64,000 bases of DNA from Marinilabilia rubra (GCF_003121985.1 NZ_QEWP01000001.1:620001-684000); one strand, 5' to 3'; shown: positions 52,909-61,644, counted from the stretch's first letter. The notes: a model not told the origin generated them from the letters alone. Numbers and translations: made by a program.

Positions 52909-53390
52909 TTTCTTTCAAGGTATTCATTAATCAATCTCAGTCCGTTTTCACTATCAATATACATTCTCTGTCCAAGCCCCACTGATGCTCCATATTTTTT
53001 TGAATACCATTGCATTAGGCTTGTTTTCGACATAAAGGTTAGGAATCCTTTGTAAGCACTTTTCAACTTGAAACTTTCTTTACATGCAAATGCAATCAAC
53101 GAGCCGGCGACATAATCATATTTCTTATTTTTTCGTCCGATGTTGTATGGTGCTATTTCTAAAGAGTTCATAATAAGCATTTCATTTTCTGACTTAAGTT
53201 GTAAAGCACCTTCAACGGTTGGATTTAGTCCGATTGTTTTTAAAATGAATGTTCTGGAATTATTTTCCTTGCTTAATTCTCTCCAGTTGAAATTCCATCC
53301 ATCTTTTTTTAATGGTATTTCATTTGGTTCAGGGACAACAATTTCTGCCTTTACTAATTGGTCGTTTTTTACGTCTAATATGTAAACCAT
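52905..53390 (-). CDS. Putative toxin partner of the XRE regulator
   Basis: A 161-residue protein of unrecognised family. The N-terminal half begins VYILDVKNDQLVKAEIVVP and includes WNFNWRELSKENNSRTFIL. The C-terminal half (YVAGSLIAFACKESFKL, GFLTFMSKTSLMQWYSKKYG, GQRMYIDSENGLRLINEYL) has the rhythm of a GNAT acetyltransferase C-terminus. The overlap with an XRE antitoxin-like gene, the size and the island setting suggest the toxin of a type II module. GNAT-type toxins are known, but membership here is inference. Confidence 0.55.
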   Translation of the reverse strand: MVYILDVKNDQLVKAEIVVPEPNEIPLKKDGWNFNWRELSKENNSRTFILKTIGLNPTVEGALQLKSENEMLIMNSLEIAPYNIGRKNKKYDYVAGSLIAFACKESFKLKSAYKGFLTFMSKTSLMQWYSKKYGASVGLGQRMYIDSENGLRLINEYLERK

Positions 53391-53891
53391 TTATCTATTT
53401 TCTCTTAGTAAAGATAATGAAAGTTGTCGGAAATGTATAATTTAATTTTCAAAATTGTCTGGTATTGTCTTTTTTGTTTAAATGCGCTACAAGTACCCAT
53501 AGGCACAATGTCGTTTTGAGGAGAAAAACAACATTGTTGCTATTTTTATTTTGTTAAAAATTTGACCATCAGAAGGTACCAAAAAAATATTCTTTCTAAA
53601 AATCTATTATGTAAATGCTTTGATGTTTTGAGTGGAGGGAAAGAATCGTTGAGTAAGTGGTTTTTGTGAAGCTTGCGTGAAAGATAAGTAATGTCCCGCC
53701 AATGGTTTTTGTAAAAAATGAGGTCCCCATCCACTGAAAACCTCTTTTTAAAGACTAAAAATGCTCAAATTCTTACAGGGCATACTAGTGTGATATTTAT
53801 TAAATTGGGTTACTTGAATTTTATTTGATTTTTTTCTTGGCTTAAGTTTATTTTTGCGTGTTTTTGGGGATCGAACCTTACCAATTGAAGA

Positions 53892-53984
53892 TTAGGTGCG
53901 GCGGATTCTTTCTGGGAAAGCGGCAGAGCCGAAGCCAATCCGCCGTTTCACCTCTGGTGGCGGATCGGAATCCGCCAGACCTAA
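53892..53984. repeat. Palindromic repeat cluster with four GGCGGATT cores
   Basis: The outer arms TTAGGTGCGGCGGATT (53892-53907) and AATCCGCCAGACCTAA (53969-53984) are inverted with two mismatches. Inside, AATCCGCC (53937) and GGCGGAT (53959) give alternating orientations, forming two nested hairpins including TGGCGGAT-CGGA-ATCCGCCA. The layout resembles REP/BIME elements. Confidence 0.6.
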
Positions 53985-54486
53985 TTTGGTACTACCATTT
54001 CAGGAGGACCAATGATGCCCTTTTTACTTTAATATGGTGACTTTGTCCTTGCAAGGCCTTGCACTATTTAATCTCTAAGGATAAAAACGCATTTTTAAAC
54101 TACAGCCTTTTTCTTTATGCAAGGCGGGGTTTGCTAAGCATACCCTTAGCTATGGTTAAAAGCGCCAACGAAGCAGAAAGGAAAAAAGCGCCTGAAATTA
54201 GTGAATGAATTTAGTGATTATCACACTAGTAACAGACAATGCTTTCATGAATGAAGATAGTTGTAACTTATCAATTCTGAGGCATAATCTTTAAAACATG
54301 GAGCTGCTATTACAATATTGAAGCCTCCGCAGTAAAAAATGGGAATGATTAAGTTTTTATCTGACTGGCGAATAGGGTATGTAATATAGGTTGCGACATT
54401 AAAATGAAGTCTTTTATTCTCACGACATAGCCGGTTGTTTCGGTTAAACCATAATCCAGATAGAAATCATCAGTCAAACATGCTTT

Positions 54487-54778
54487 CTAATCTTTTCTTG
54501 CCATCAGTTTTTCGAAGAAAGCAATGCTTTCTGCACTATCCGAATGCTTTAATTCAAGGAGATATAATCAGAGAATTCTTTGGTTTTTGGGGATTAGAAA
54601 GTGATTTCGCACAAGTAACTCTGTGCTATCCGGATTGATTAATTCGAATATGCCTTTTTCAAAGGCCCATAAATCTTTAAAAGAGGAATGCTCGTTGACG
54701 GTGTCAGTCCTTAATATAAATGGAAGCCGGGTGTTTTTTACAAAGAGGGCAAATGTATACAAATCCAACTTCAAGCAT
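54487..54778 (-). pseudogene. Relic of an unidentified gene
   Basis: Three coding-like pieces occur on the minus strand in different frames: MLEVGFVYICPLCKKHPASI (from 54778, with CPLC), NEHSSFKDLWAFEKGIFELI (in the frame 54774-54568), and ELKHSDSAESIAFFEKLMAR ending in a TAG at 54487. Each has composition like real protein but none is long. They may be a small zinc-finger protein broken by frameshifts. The family is not recognised. Confidence 0.35.
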
Positions 54779-54958
54779 ATTAAATCAATGGGTTTTACAT
54801 TTTTTTGGATGGCTGGAATATTGTGTCATTTGCAGATGTCTCTTAATTGGGTGCATTTATAGCCAGTTTCTCATTATTATTTCTGCTTTTCTGCCATTGC
54901 ATGATGACAAAATCAATACTGTGGATAGTATGAGGGGGATGCATCCTTTGGATTAATC

Positions 54959-55714
54959 TCATTCTTTTGATATTATTTCTCGCTTTACAATCTGATAAAA
55001 CTCATTAGCATTAGAGAGCATAGCAGGATGATTTCCTTTATCGAAAAGGTGAATTTCCAGCATATCATTTTTTTTCTTTAAATCTGAATAGATTACATCA
55101 AGGTGATCGCAGAATTCATCTTGTTTGCTTCCGGTAATTAAAGTCGGAACGGTTAAGGCCGAAATGGGTTTATTAAAGAACGATTTATTTAACCTTGAAA
55201 AGTTTAAGAGCATTTCAGTATCCAAATCGACTATTCTTTCCCAATCATCTCCATGATTGTTGAACCAGAAGGATTTTGCATAATCGTTATTTTTTCCTTG
55301 CTCTCTGTTGTTTGGCAATGAATTCAAATAGGAATTGAGCAGAATTTCACCTTCAAAGCTATCTGCAACCAGATATTGAATTCGCTCGGGATATTCCAGT
55401 GCTAAATTAATACCGACTAGGGCACCTCCACTTGCCCCAATGACAGAGACTTTATCAAGTGCCAGAAAATCCAATAGTTGCTTGCATGCTTTGGCATTGT
55501 AATTCCAGAAATCAACTTCAAATCTTTCTAATCGGTCTGACTGACCATGTCCGGGGAAATCAATAACAATAACCTGAAAATCCTGAGAGTATTTATCAAT
55601 TAATGATTCGAACATTACGGAAGAAGCTGTATTTCCGTGCAATAAAAGAAGTGGCTGGCCTTCACCGGAAATGTTGTAAAAAATGTTTTTATTTTCAAAT
55701 GGGAAGTATGGCAT
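54959..55714 (-). CDS. Alpha/beta hydrolase
   Basis: A 251-residue hydrolase. LLLLHGNTASS is the oxyanion-hole HG block, VIVIDFPGHGQSDR follows, and the nucleophile elbow GASGGA carries the Ser near residue 95. TLITGSKQDEFCDH supplies the likely acid and GNHPAM the catalytic His. No signal peptide, so cytoplasmic. The substrate is unknown; small esterase or ester-hydrolase roles are typical. It is a single gene; the spacer to the lipoprotein gene holds a terminator for the latter. Confidence 0.88.
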   Translation of the reverse strand: MPYFPFENKNIFYNISGEGQPLLLLHGNTASSVMFESLIDKYSQDFQVIVIDFPGHGQSDRLERFEVDFWNYNAKACKQLLDFLALDKVSVIGASGGALVGINLALEYPERIQYLVADSFEGEILLNSYLNSLPNNREQGKNNDYAKSFWFNNHGDDWERIVDLDTEMLLNFSRLNKSFFNKPISALTVPTLITGSKQDEFCDHLDVIYSDLKKKNDMLEIHLFDKGNHPAMLSNANEFYQIVKREIISKE

Positions 55715-55934
55715 TGGAAAATCATTTTTGTGTTAGCGATATTTTTATTTGCAATCTCATTTAAGCAGAAAAGTAATATACATTGGATTTCTACTTAAGT
55801 AATACCAGTCCGAATCTACCAAAAAAAAACTTTCTATAGCCATTAATGGAAGGGAATGAATAGTATTGGAGTTCTCCATTCCTGAAATATTTCTGGCTTG
55901 CAAATGTCAATCAACTTGCTGCCAGAGTTCAAAC

Positions 55935-55970
55935 AAAAAACTGCCCCCTTAAAAGAGAAGGCAGTTTTTT
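55935..55970 (-). terminator. Terminator after the lipoprotein gene
   Basis: AAAAAACTGCC and GGCAGTTTTTT form an 11-bp stem around a 14-nt loop, 21 nt after the lipoprotein stop on the minus strand. The symmetric A/T flanks allow it to work in both directions. Confidence 0.75.
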
Positions 55971-55991
55971 GCAATTGGATTGTCGATACGA

Positions 55992-56678
55992 TTATTTAAT
56001 CTTGTATTTTCCATAGCCCGGTCCATTGGGGCTTTTCATATCCTCGTAAAAGAATTCCGGAATATAACCCCGGCTAACGGTTTGTATTTCAACAAGTGTT
56101 CCCCAATCGTAAGAATATGGTCCGATTTCAACACCATCCTCGCTATACCATATGCCATTGATTAGTTCGTCGGAGGATCTGACGGAGACAAATTTTCTAA
56201 ATTGAGACCAGTTTTCATCTCCATTATTCATCATAAATTTGAATGAAATCGAGGCATTTGCATCTAACCAGGTAGCTGGATACACTCCTTGTTTTGAAAC
56301 CAGTTCTTCATTCCAGTGCATTATAACCCGGCAGTCGAGTAGCGAGGCAGGCATAAAATACACGATGTAAGGATATTGATTCACTAAATTGTTCCAGAAT
56401 TCAATGCCTTCTCCATGATAAATGGCTTGCTTGTAATGAGGCATACCCATAAACATGTGGTCCCCAAGTATGGCATTAATCAGGAAACCATCGAAATGTC
56501 CGGCCTGCCAATTGAAACCCCAGTCATCGACTCCGGTTAACTTCATGTTTCCGTTATTGGAACTTTTCAGTGATGAAGAGTTACCCGGGATTTCCGGTTC
56601 AATCATTTCATTTTTTTCACAAGCTGAAAAAGCGAGTAAGAGCCCTAAAAGCGCGACAGAATAAATTAGTTTTTTCAT
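55992..56678 (-). CDS. Hypothetical lipoprotein
   Basis: A 228-residue protein with a lipoprotein signal (MKKLIYSVALLGLLLAFSAC, lipid-modified C20) and the mature start EKNEMIEPE. The rest is unrecognised. It is rich in Trp, Tyr and Phe (GVDDWGFNWQAGHFDGFLIN, MHWNEELVSKQG, MNNGDENWSQFRKFV), suggesting a compact extracytoplasmic beta fold. It lies 137 nt downstream of a membrane-anchored AraC-type regulator on the same strand, with direct and inverted repeats between them, so it is probably that regulator's target. Confidence 0.75.
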   Translation of the reverse strand: MKKLIYSVALLGLLLAFSACEKNEMIEPEIPGNSSSLKSSNNGNMKLTGVDDWGFNWQAGHFDGFLINAILGDHMFMGMPHYKQAIYHGEGIEFWNNLVNQYPYIVYFMPASLLDCRVIMHWNEELVSKQGVYPATWLDANASISFKFMMNNGDENWSQFRKFVSVRSSDELINGIWYSEDGVEIGPYSYDWGTLVEIQTVSRGYIPEFFYEDMKSPNGPGYGKYKIK

Positions 56679-56679
56679 G

Positions 56680-56724
56680 ACGTTTGAATTTTAATGTACT
56701 TATCAAATTTCATAAATCAAACGT
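56680..56724. promoter_or_regulatory. Inverted repeat directly upstream of the lipoprotein gene
   Basis: ACGTTTGA (56680-56687) and TCAAACGT (56717-56724) are perfect inverted repeats separated by 29 nt, beginning 2 nt before the lipoprotein ATG. It could be a leader hairpin or an operator. Confidence 0.4.
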
Positions 56725-56763
56725 TGGCCGGCCTAGCATTTATGATGCAGGTTATTATTGGAT

Positions 56764-56791
56764 TGTTGCAATGCTTCTAATCATGTTGCAA
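56764..56791 (-). promoter_or_regulatory. Candidate AraC-type operator: direct repeat TGTTGCAA
   Basis: TGTTGCAA occurs at 56764-56771 and 56784-56791, 20 bp apart, about two helical turns. Tandem half-sites at this spacing are typical of AraC-family sites. It lies 86-113 nt before the lipoprotein start and just after the stop of the AraC-type gene. Confidence 0.5.
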
Positions 56792-56815
56792 AGCTTTGAA
56801 AAACCAATTTAACCG

Positions 56816-58678
56816 TCATGGATAGTATTGCATGTTAATGCCGATTTTCTTTGACATCTCCTGAAATCGGACATCCTCATGAAGCAGTTTGAAATTGGGG
56901 CGAAGCATCATAAAGGGCAAGTCAAGATGTTTGTATTTGTAAGCCAGATCCAGGTATTCCATTGCTCCATTTTTATCTTCCACAAAAAGATGCACCATGG
57001 CTATAATGGAAGGGTTGGAGCAATAAAGTTTATCACCTGAGGTGGTTTGCTTCAGCCAGTATCTTATACCTTTCTCAAAGCTCTCATTTTCATAAATTCT
57101 AACCAGATCATCATTCCCAAAAATTCGGTGCAGCTCAGTCCATGCTTTCAAAGCATTGTTTTTATCTTTTTTCATGTAGTAAGCATATCCTAAACCGTCC
57201 CATGCAAAGCCATAATTGGGGAAAAGATCCAGAACATTATTGTATTGTTTGATGGCTTTGTCATACTCCTCAGCGAGAACATACCGGTCTGCCACAAGAC
57301 AAAGGGTTTTGGGGTTTAGCGGATCAAGCTGCTCCGCCTTTAGAGCCATTTTTATGGAATGTGGCAGATCACCTTTAATCACGTAATAATCGGAAAGACT
57401 AATATAACCATTCGAATTATTGGGATTCAGATCAATGCCTTTCTCCACAAAAAATCGCATTTCGTCCCAGTTGTAATCAAATTTTCCCAATACATTCCCT
57501 TTGGTAATGTAAGCCTCCGACAATGAGCCATCCAGTTCAATGGCTTTATTCAGAGCTTTAGCAATGGCGACACGACTACTCTCGCGGTTTTTTAATTTCT
57601 CCTCGTTATTCCGGATGAATCGGTTGAGACCAATAAAACATTCTGCTTTTAGACTGTATGCCGGGGCATAAGCGGAATCAATAGCCAGTGCCTCATTCAG
57701 GCAGTCCAGTGCCAATATCAATGATTTTGGATTATTCTGTAACCATAAATGACGCGCTTTTAAGTACCATTCATAAGCATCAGATTTTGTTTGGGGTAGA
57801 GCCGGGAATTCAGAATTTACCACTAGATTTATTTCATGGGCGATGGCATTTGAGATATCGTTAGACAGATGGATTAGGTTGGAGTAGCTTTGTTCGTATT
57901 TATTGGCCCAGAGGTGTTTCTCTTCTGGCAAAGGTTCAATTAGCTGAACCGTAACTTTTACACTGTCTTCATTGAATACAATCGATCCTTCCAGCAATAA
58001 TTTGACACCCAGCTGGTCTGCTACCTCAGAATAAAGCCTGTCTGTATCTCTGAATAACATGGCCGATCCACGTGAAATCACCCTCAGGTTTTTTAATCGG
58101 GAAAGTTCAAGTATAATAGCATCGGTGAGCCCTACTGCAATGTGCTCTTTTTTCCTGTTTTCTGATAGGTCCAGCAAAGGTAGAACCGCTATTGAGCTTT
58201 TGTGTGTTTCCGGTTCAGAAGGGGTTAAGGGAAATTGCCAGATAAGGGTGATCACAAGAATAACAGCAATCGCAGCGGCCCATAAAAAATAAGGTTTACG
58301 CTTCAATGACTTTTCCCTTTTATCATTTGGACTTTCATCTGGTTGATTCTTGATTGAATGGCTTTGGTATTCCCCGGGCGAATAGCCATATTTATCATGA
58401 AAACACTTATTGAAATAGGATGGACTTCCAAAACCTACCTTATACGCAATTTGGGATACCGTTAATTCGTCTTTTGCGAGTAGTTTAACGGCCTCTTCAA
58501 GTCTGACATCCCTTAGGTATTGATTGGCAGACTGGCTGGTGATTTTTTTTAATCGTCTGAACAGATGCGATCGGCTTATACCAAGAACATCAGCTAACTC
58601 ACTAACCCCAAAGTGCTCATTCTCTAGGTTGGCTATCACAGCGTCTCTTACCTTATTTAAAAAACCGGAATCCGACAT
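56816..58678 (-). CDS. Membrane-anchored AraC-type regulator with TPR sensor domain
   Basis: A 620-residue protein. Residues 1-105 are an AraC helix-turn-helix pair (GVSELADVLGISRSHLFRRL, TVSQIAYKVGFGSPSYFNKC). A basic linker leads to one membrane helix (about 132-150, FLWAAAIAVILVITLIW). Then comes a TolB/FlgO-like domain (SSIAVLPLLDLSENRKKEHI, LGVKLLLEGSIVF), followed by TPRs to the end (about 290-590). DNA-binding at the cytoplasmic N-terminus with a periplasmic sensor is the CadC/ToxR plan built with an AraC reader. Likely target: the lipoprotein gene downstream. Confidence 0.85.
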   Translation of the reverse strand: MSDSGFLNKVRDAVIANLENEHFGVSELADVLGISRSHLFRRLKKITSQSANQYLRDVRLEEAVKLLAKDELTVSQIAYKVGFGSPSYFNKCFHDKYGYSPGEYQSHSIKNQPDESPNDKREKSLKRKPYFLWAAAIAVILVITLIWQFPLTPSEPETHKSSIAVLPLLDLSENRKKEHIAVGLTDAIILELSRLKNLRVISRGSAMLFRDTDRLYSEVADQLGVKLLLEGSIVFNEDSVKVTVQLIEPLPEEKHLWANKYEQSYSNLIHLSNDISNAIAHEINLVVNSEFPALPQTKSDAYEWYLKARHLWLQNNPKSLILALDCLNEALAIDSAYAPAYSLKAECFIGLNRFIRNNEEKLKNRESSRVAIAKALNKAIELDGSLSEAYITKGNVLGKFDYNWDEMRFFVEKGIDLNPNNSNGYISLSDYYVIKGDLPHSIKMALKAEQLDPLNPKTLCLVADRYVLAEEYDKAIKQYNNVLDLFPNYGFAWDGLGYAYYMKKDKNNALKAWTELHRIFGNDDLVRIYENESFEKGIRYWLKQTTSGDKLYCSNPSIIAMVHLFVEDKNGAMEYLDLAYKYKHLDLPFMMLRPNFKLLHEDVRFQEMSKKIGINMQYYP

Positions 58679-58969
58679 TTTTCACCCCTATCTGTTCATG
58701 ATTCAAATTACAATAATTTTCAATCATTAGGAAGGGTTTTTTGACCGAATAAAGAAGAGTTGTCAGATCTTTTCTGACCTTCTCCGCATTGTAAAATGCC
58801 TGATGAGGAAAGACTTTTAACCGGACACCAATGATATTTTTATAAATCTACAAATACCCAATTTAAAAGACCAGTATAATTCCTGGTCGGTAATATTTTC
58901 CTGTAACAGAGGAAAGACTCTTACTGAATATTGCTTTTAGGAGAGGCAACTAAATAATAAATGAGTTCA

Positions 58970-59035
58970 TTTTTAAAAAGCCGACAGATGAAATAAAGCA
59001 CTCTGCCTTAAGTCACCTGTCCTGGCTTTTATTTT
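58970..59035 (-). terminator. Candidate terminator after the ECF sigma/membrane gene pair
   Basis: AAAAGCCGACAG (about 58976-58987) pairs with CTGTC-CT-GGCTTTT, and the minus strand ends in TTTTTAAAAA. It lies just past the stop at 59049. Apart from it, 58679-59048 shows no gene; this spacer holds the upstream region of the AraC-type gene. Confidence 0.5.
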
Positions 59036-59048
59036 ACAATGAGTTATT

Positions 59049-59696
59049 TTATTCCGACCTTAATTTCTCCATCTCTGCAATGGTTTCATCCAATTTAGTG
59101 AATACACGTCCATAAACCAAACCAACATCCCAACGGTATATCTTTCGGGAAAACAGGATGCTCAGCAAAAGCAAGAGTCCCAGGATGATGATTGCCATCA
59201 AAGGAATGCCGTCAATATAAGTCAGATCGGGAAACCGGTTGATCAATTTTTCTTGAAGTTCTGGCTGACTACTATAGGCCGAAAAGATCATACTGATAGC
59301 GATCAGAACGTTGATGGGATAGAAAAAGCGCATGATTTTCTCACTTTTTTGGAGGACATCCTCCAGCCATTGGCGATAGGAAGTCAGAAATTCGTAGCTG
59401 TTGGCACCTTGATTGATGGTTTTGACACCTGTGACCGTCCGTTTGCTGTACCAGGCAAGAGCCAACAGAAGTATTGCAGTAGCAAGTCCCTGCCAAAGGG
59501 CATCGATAAAGTAAAACATAAAGGGTATGACCAAAGCCATGGCGATTATGCCCAAAAGGTTGATCCTGAACATTTTTTTCATACGATCAATTAGTAGTTT
59601 CGATCTTTGGTTGTACAAATCGTTGATTTTGGGCACAACAGCAGCTTTTTCATTCAAAAAGCCTTCTTTCCATGTTGCTTCAATTGTATTTTCCAT
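59049..59696 (-). CDS. Four-helix membrane protein coupled to an ECF sigma factor
   Basis: A 215-residue protein with a soluble N-terminus of about 45 residues and helices near 45-60, 66-82, 125-142 and 165-182 (LLGIIAMALVIPFMFYFI, GLATAILLLALAW, IPLMAIIILGLLLLLSIL). No zinc-binding anti-sigma motif or family match is evident. It overlaps the end of the sigma gene by 17 nt, the usual position of an anti-sigma factor, so it may hold the sigma factor at the membrane. The length and topology are unlike classical FecR. Confidence 0.65.
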   Translation of the reverse strand: MENTIEATWKEGFLNEKAAVVPKINDLYNQRSKLLIDRMKKMFRINLLGIIAMALVIPFMFYFIDALWQGLATAILLLALAWYSKRTVTGVKTINQGANSYEFLTSYRQWLEDVLQKSEKIMRFFYPINVLIAISMIFSAYSSQPELQEKLINRFPDLTYIDGIPLMAIIILGLLLLLSILFSRKIYRWDVGLVYGRVFTKLDETIAEMEKLRSE

Positions 59697-60174
59697 CTAT
59701 AATTTTTTTAAGTCGTTCTTTAATTCGATTTACTCTCACCCCAATGTTATTGGGATTAGTTCCCAGGATATTGGCAATTTCCTGATAGGGTTTCTCTTCC
59801 AGATACAGAAGAATCAGAGCTCTGTCTATTTCTGACAGGTGTTTGATGGCTGCATAAAGCTGGTTGAGAGCCTCACTTTCAAAAGCCTTGTTTTCCTCCA
59901 TCACACCATCGGGTAATGCATCTGAAGTGAAATAAGTATATCCGCTTTTCTTTTGCTTCTTAAGCATAGTAAGGCATACATTTAATGCAATGCGATAGAC
60001 CCAGGTCGACCACTCACATTGCTCTTTGAAGTTGTTTCTGGTTCTCCAGATCTGAAGGCAAACCTCCTGATAATAATCTTCAAAATCTTCCTGTGAGTTG
60101 GTATATGCCCGGCAAAGCTTTGCAATAATGTTGGCAAAGGGCAGAATAGAATAATTATAGAAATCCCTGCTCAT
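59680..60174 (-). CDS. ECF RNA polymerase sigma factor
   Basis: A 164-residue sigma-70 family factor. Region 2 lies at about 10-80 (DFEDYYQEVCLQIWRTRNNF, CEWSTWVYRIALNVCL). Region 4 lies at about 105-160 (EIDRALILLYLEEKPYQEIA, LGTNPNNIGVRVNRIKERLK). Region 3 is missing, as in ECF factors. It overlaps the membrane gene downstream by 17 nt, which implies coupled translation with a likely anti-sigma partner. The stimulus and regulon are unknown. Confidence 0.88.
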   Translation of the reverse strand: MSRDFYNYSILPFANIIAKLCRAYTNSQEDFEDYYQEVCLQIWRTRNNFKEQCEWSTWVYRIALNVCLTMLKKQKKSGYTYFTSDALPDGVMEENKAFESEALNQLYAAIKHLSEIDRALILLYLEEKPYQEIANILGTNPNNIGVRVNRIKERLKKIIDGKYN

Positions 60175-60380
60175 TTAATTTGTGTTTCTTTCCAATGGCA
60201 TAACTTCATTAAACCCGGTGAAGTGATTGTCGGTTCAAAGGTGTCGCTTTTCCTTTTGGTTTCACCCGGGCTTGTTTGGCACAAATAATTCATGATTGGG
60301 TGACGGTGCCATTTCTCTGTAATACCTTTCGCCAAGGCAATGAGTGGAACGGGCTGATCTTGTAAAAATAGTTTTTCCAT
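60171..60380 (-). CDS. Small ORF overlapping the ECF sigma start, doubtful
   Basis: A 69-codon frame whose TGA overlaps the sigma ATG by 4 nt (ATGA), the geometry of a translationally coupled leader gene. The product (begins EKLFLQDQPVPLIALAKGI, ends LMKLCHWKETQIK) has no signal peptide or recognisable family. It may be a short leader ORF or chance. The spacer 60381-60723 shows no other gene. Confidence 0.3.
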   Translation of the reverse strand: MEKLFLQDQPVPLIALAKGITEKWHRHPIMNYLCQTSPGETKRKSDTFEPTITSPGLMKLCHWKETQIK

Positions 60381-60723
60381 CCTTTTATCTTTTTTATTTG
60401 TTAGTGGCTGTTCTGGAAAAACATTACAGTCGGAGGGGGCTTTTTTTTGAAAAATTTTTCAATAGGGGGGCTTGGCCGGGATGGAAAGAAATAGGACGGT
60501 GTTGCAGAAATTTAATAGGGAGTGTGCTAACGTCATATCAACCCGGTTTGCTTTTTCAGCGCTCCCTAAGTAAGTTAAAAGATGTTTTGGGATAAAGTTA
60601 AGGAAGTTCAAATCAATTTATTCTTCGGCTTACACCTCAAAATATTTTGATTTGTAATCTTTATTTTATTGTGACCAAGCGTACTGAAAAAGAATCTATA
60701 CCATAATGGTTTTTAGATTTAAA

Positions 60724-61593
60724 CTACAGGAATGCCTTTAAGGACTTTGAACGGGAAGGAACCTTTAATTTATTCAAAGCTTTGGTTTTTATTTGCCTGA
60801 CCCTTTCCCTGGTGCATTTCATGAGCTTGCCAATGCTGTCAAGAGAATGGGGAGGCTCACCATTTAAACCAAAATATAGTGTCACTATTCTGGCCTCTTT
60901 TTCAGACAGAAACGAAAGAGAATTGGAAATCGTCTCTTTCAATGATTCTTCCAGGAGTTTTATTTCGGGGCTAAACTGGTTGGAAGAAAGCATAAAGTCT
61001 CCACGTGTCGTTTTCTCCTCCCCCCATGCCACGGGGGCATCAATTGATTCATGACGATTGGTTCCCATTGTTTTCAAGATGTTTTTTACTTCTAATGGAT
61101 GCATATCCAGCAGTTCTGCTACTTCATCGTAGGATGGTTCTCTCTGGAATTCCTGCTCAAGTTCAGAAAAAGCAAGCGAAACCCTGGAGGTATTGATGAT
61201 TTTGTTTTGTGGCAACCGAACAATTCTGGAGTGTTCCGAAAGAGCTTGCAAAATAGATTGCCTGATCCACCATACCGCGTAAGAGATAAACTTGAAGCCG
61301 CGTGTTTCATCAAACTTTCGTGCTGCTTTGATCAATCCCAGATTTCCTTCACTTATCAGATCGGACAAGCTTAGCCCCTTATTTGTATAGTGCTTGGCTA
61401 CCGATATGACAAATCGAAGGTTGGCATTAACAAGCTTTATTAAGGCCCTTTCGTCTCCCTTATTTATCTTTCTGGCCAGGAAGACTTCGTCTTCAGGATT
61501 TATTCTTGGAATCTTTGAAATCTCATAAAGGTATTTGCTTAAGTTATCTGAATCAATGTTTGTTATTTGTTTTGTTATTTTTAATTGTCGCAT
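60724..61593 (-). CDS. Group 2-like sigma-70 factor (RpoD paralogue)
   Basis: A 289-residue sigma factor that starts MRQLKITKQI like the Bacteroidota primary sigma and lacks region 1.1. Regions 1.2-2 include NLRFVISVAKHYTNKGLSLS, GNLGLIKAARKFDETRGFKF and SYAVWWIRQSILQALSEHSR. Region 3 and region 4.2 (CTRERVRQIKTKALNKLK) follow. Several changes from the primary factor (LPQNKIINTSR, DSIGKLMKCTRER) mark it as an alternative paralogue. The ATG at 61593 is chosen over 61641 because it gives the family N-terminus. Directly followed upstream by the GH57 gene (51 nt). Confidence 0.88.
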   Translation of the reverse strand: MRQLKITKQITNIDSDNLSKYLYEISKIPRINPEDEVFLARKINKGDERALIKLVNANLRFVISVAKHYTNKGLSLSDLISEGNLGLIKAARKFDETRGFKFISYAVWWIRQSILQALSEHSRIVRLPQNKIINTSRVSLAFSELEQEFQREPSYDEVAELLDMHPLEVKNILKTMGTNRHESIDAPVAWGEEKTTRGDFMLSSNQFSPEIKLLEESLKETISNSLSFLSEKEARIVTLYFGLNGEPPHSLDSIGKLMKCTRERVRQIKTKALNKLKVPSRSKSLKAFL

Positions 61594-61644
61594 AGTAAAA
61601 AGAGGCTTTTGATTACGAATCCTTCTCTTTGTCGGGGCCAAGAA

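Larger units (their letters stand above)
53391..54958. other. Long spacer with palindromes and relic frames, no intact gene
   Basis: AT-rich spacer of 1568 bp. It contains a BIME-like palindromic cluster (53892-53984) and relic coding segments on the minus strand (54487-54778). A 62-codon minus frame at 53546-53734 has no recognisable motif. The rest shows no convincing gene or RNA. The region looks like decayed accessory DNA between the toxin-antitoxin pair and the hydrolase gene. Confidence 0.6.

Noticed and set aside
53546-53734. 62-codon minus-strand frame
   Set aside because: No motif, no operon context and composition similar to the surrounding spacer.
54435-54956. Plus-strand frames with hydrophobic stretches (54435-54638, 54623-54862, 54720-54956)
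   Set aside because: They overlap each other and relic minus-strand coding, have no family match, and lie in AT-rich decayed spacer.
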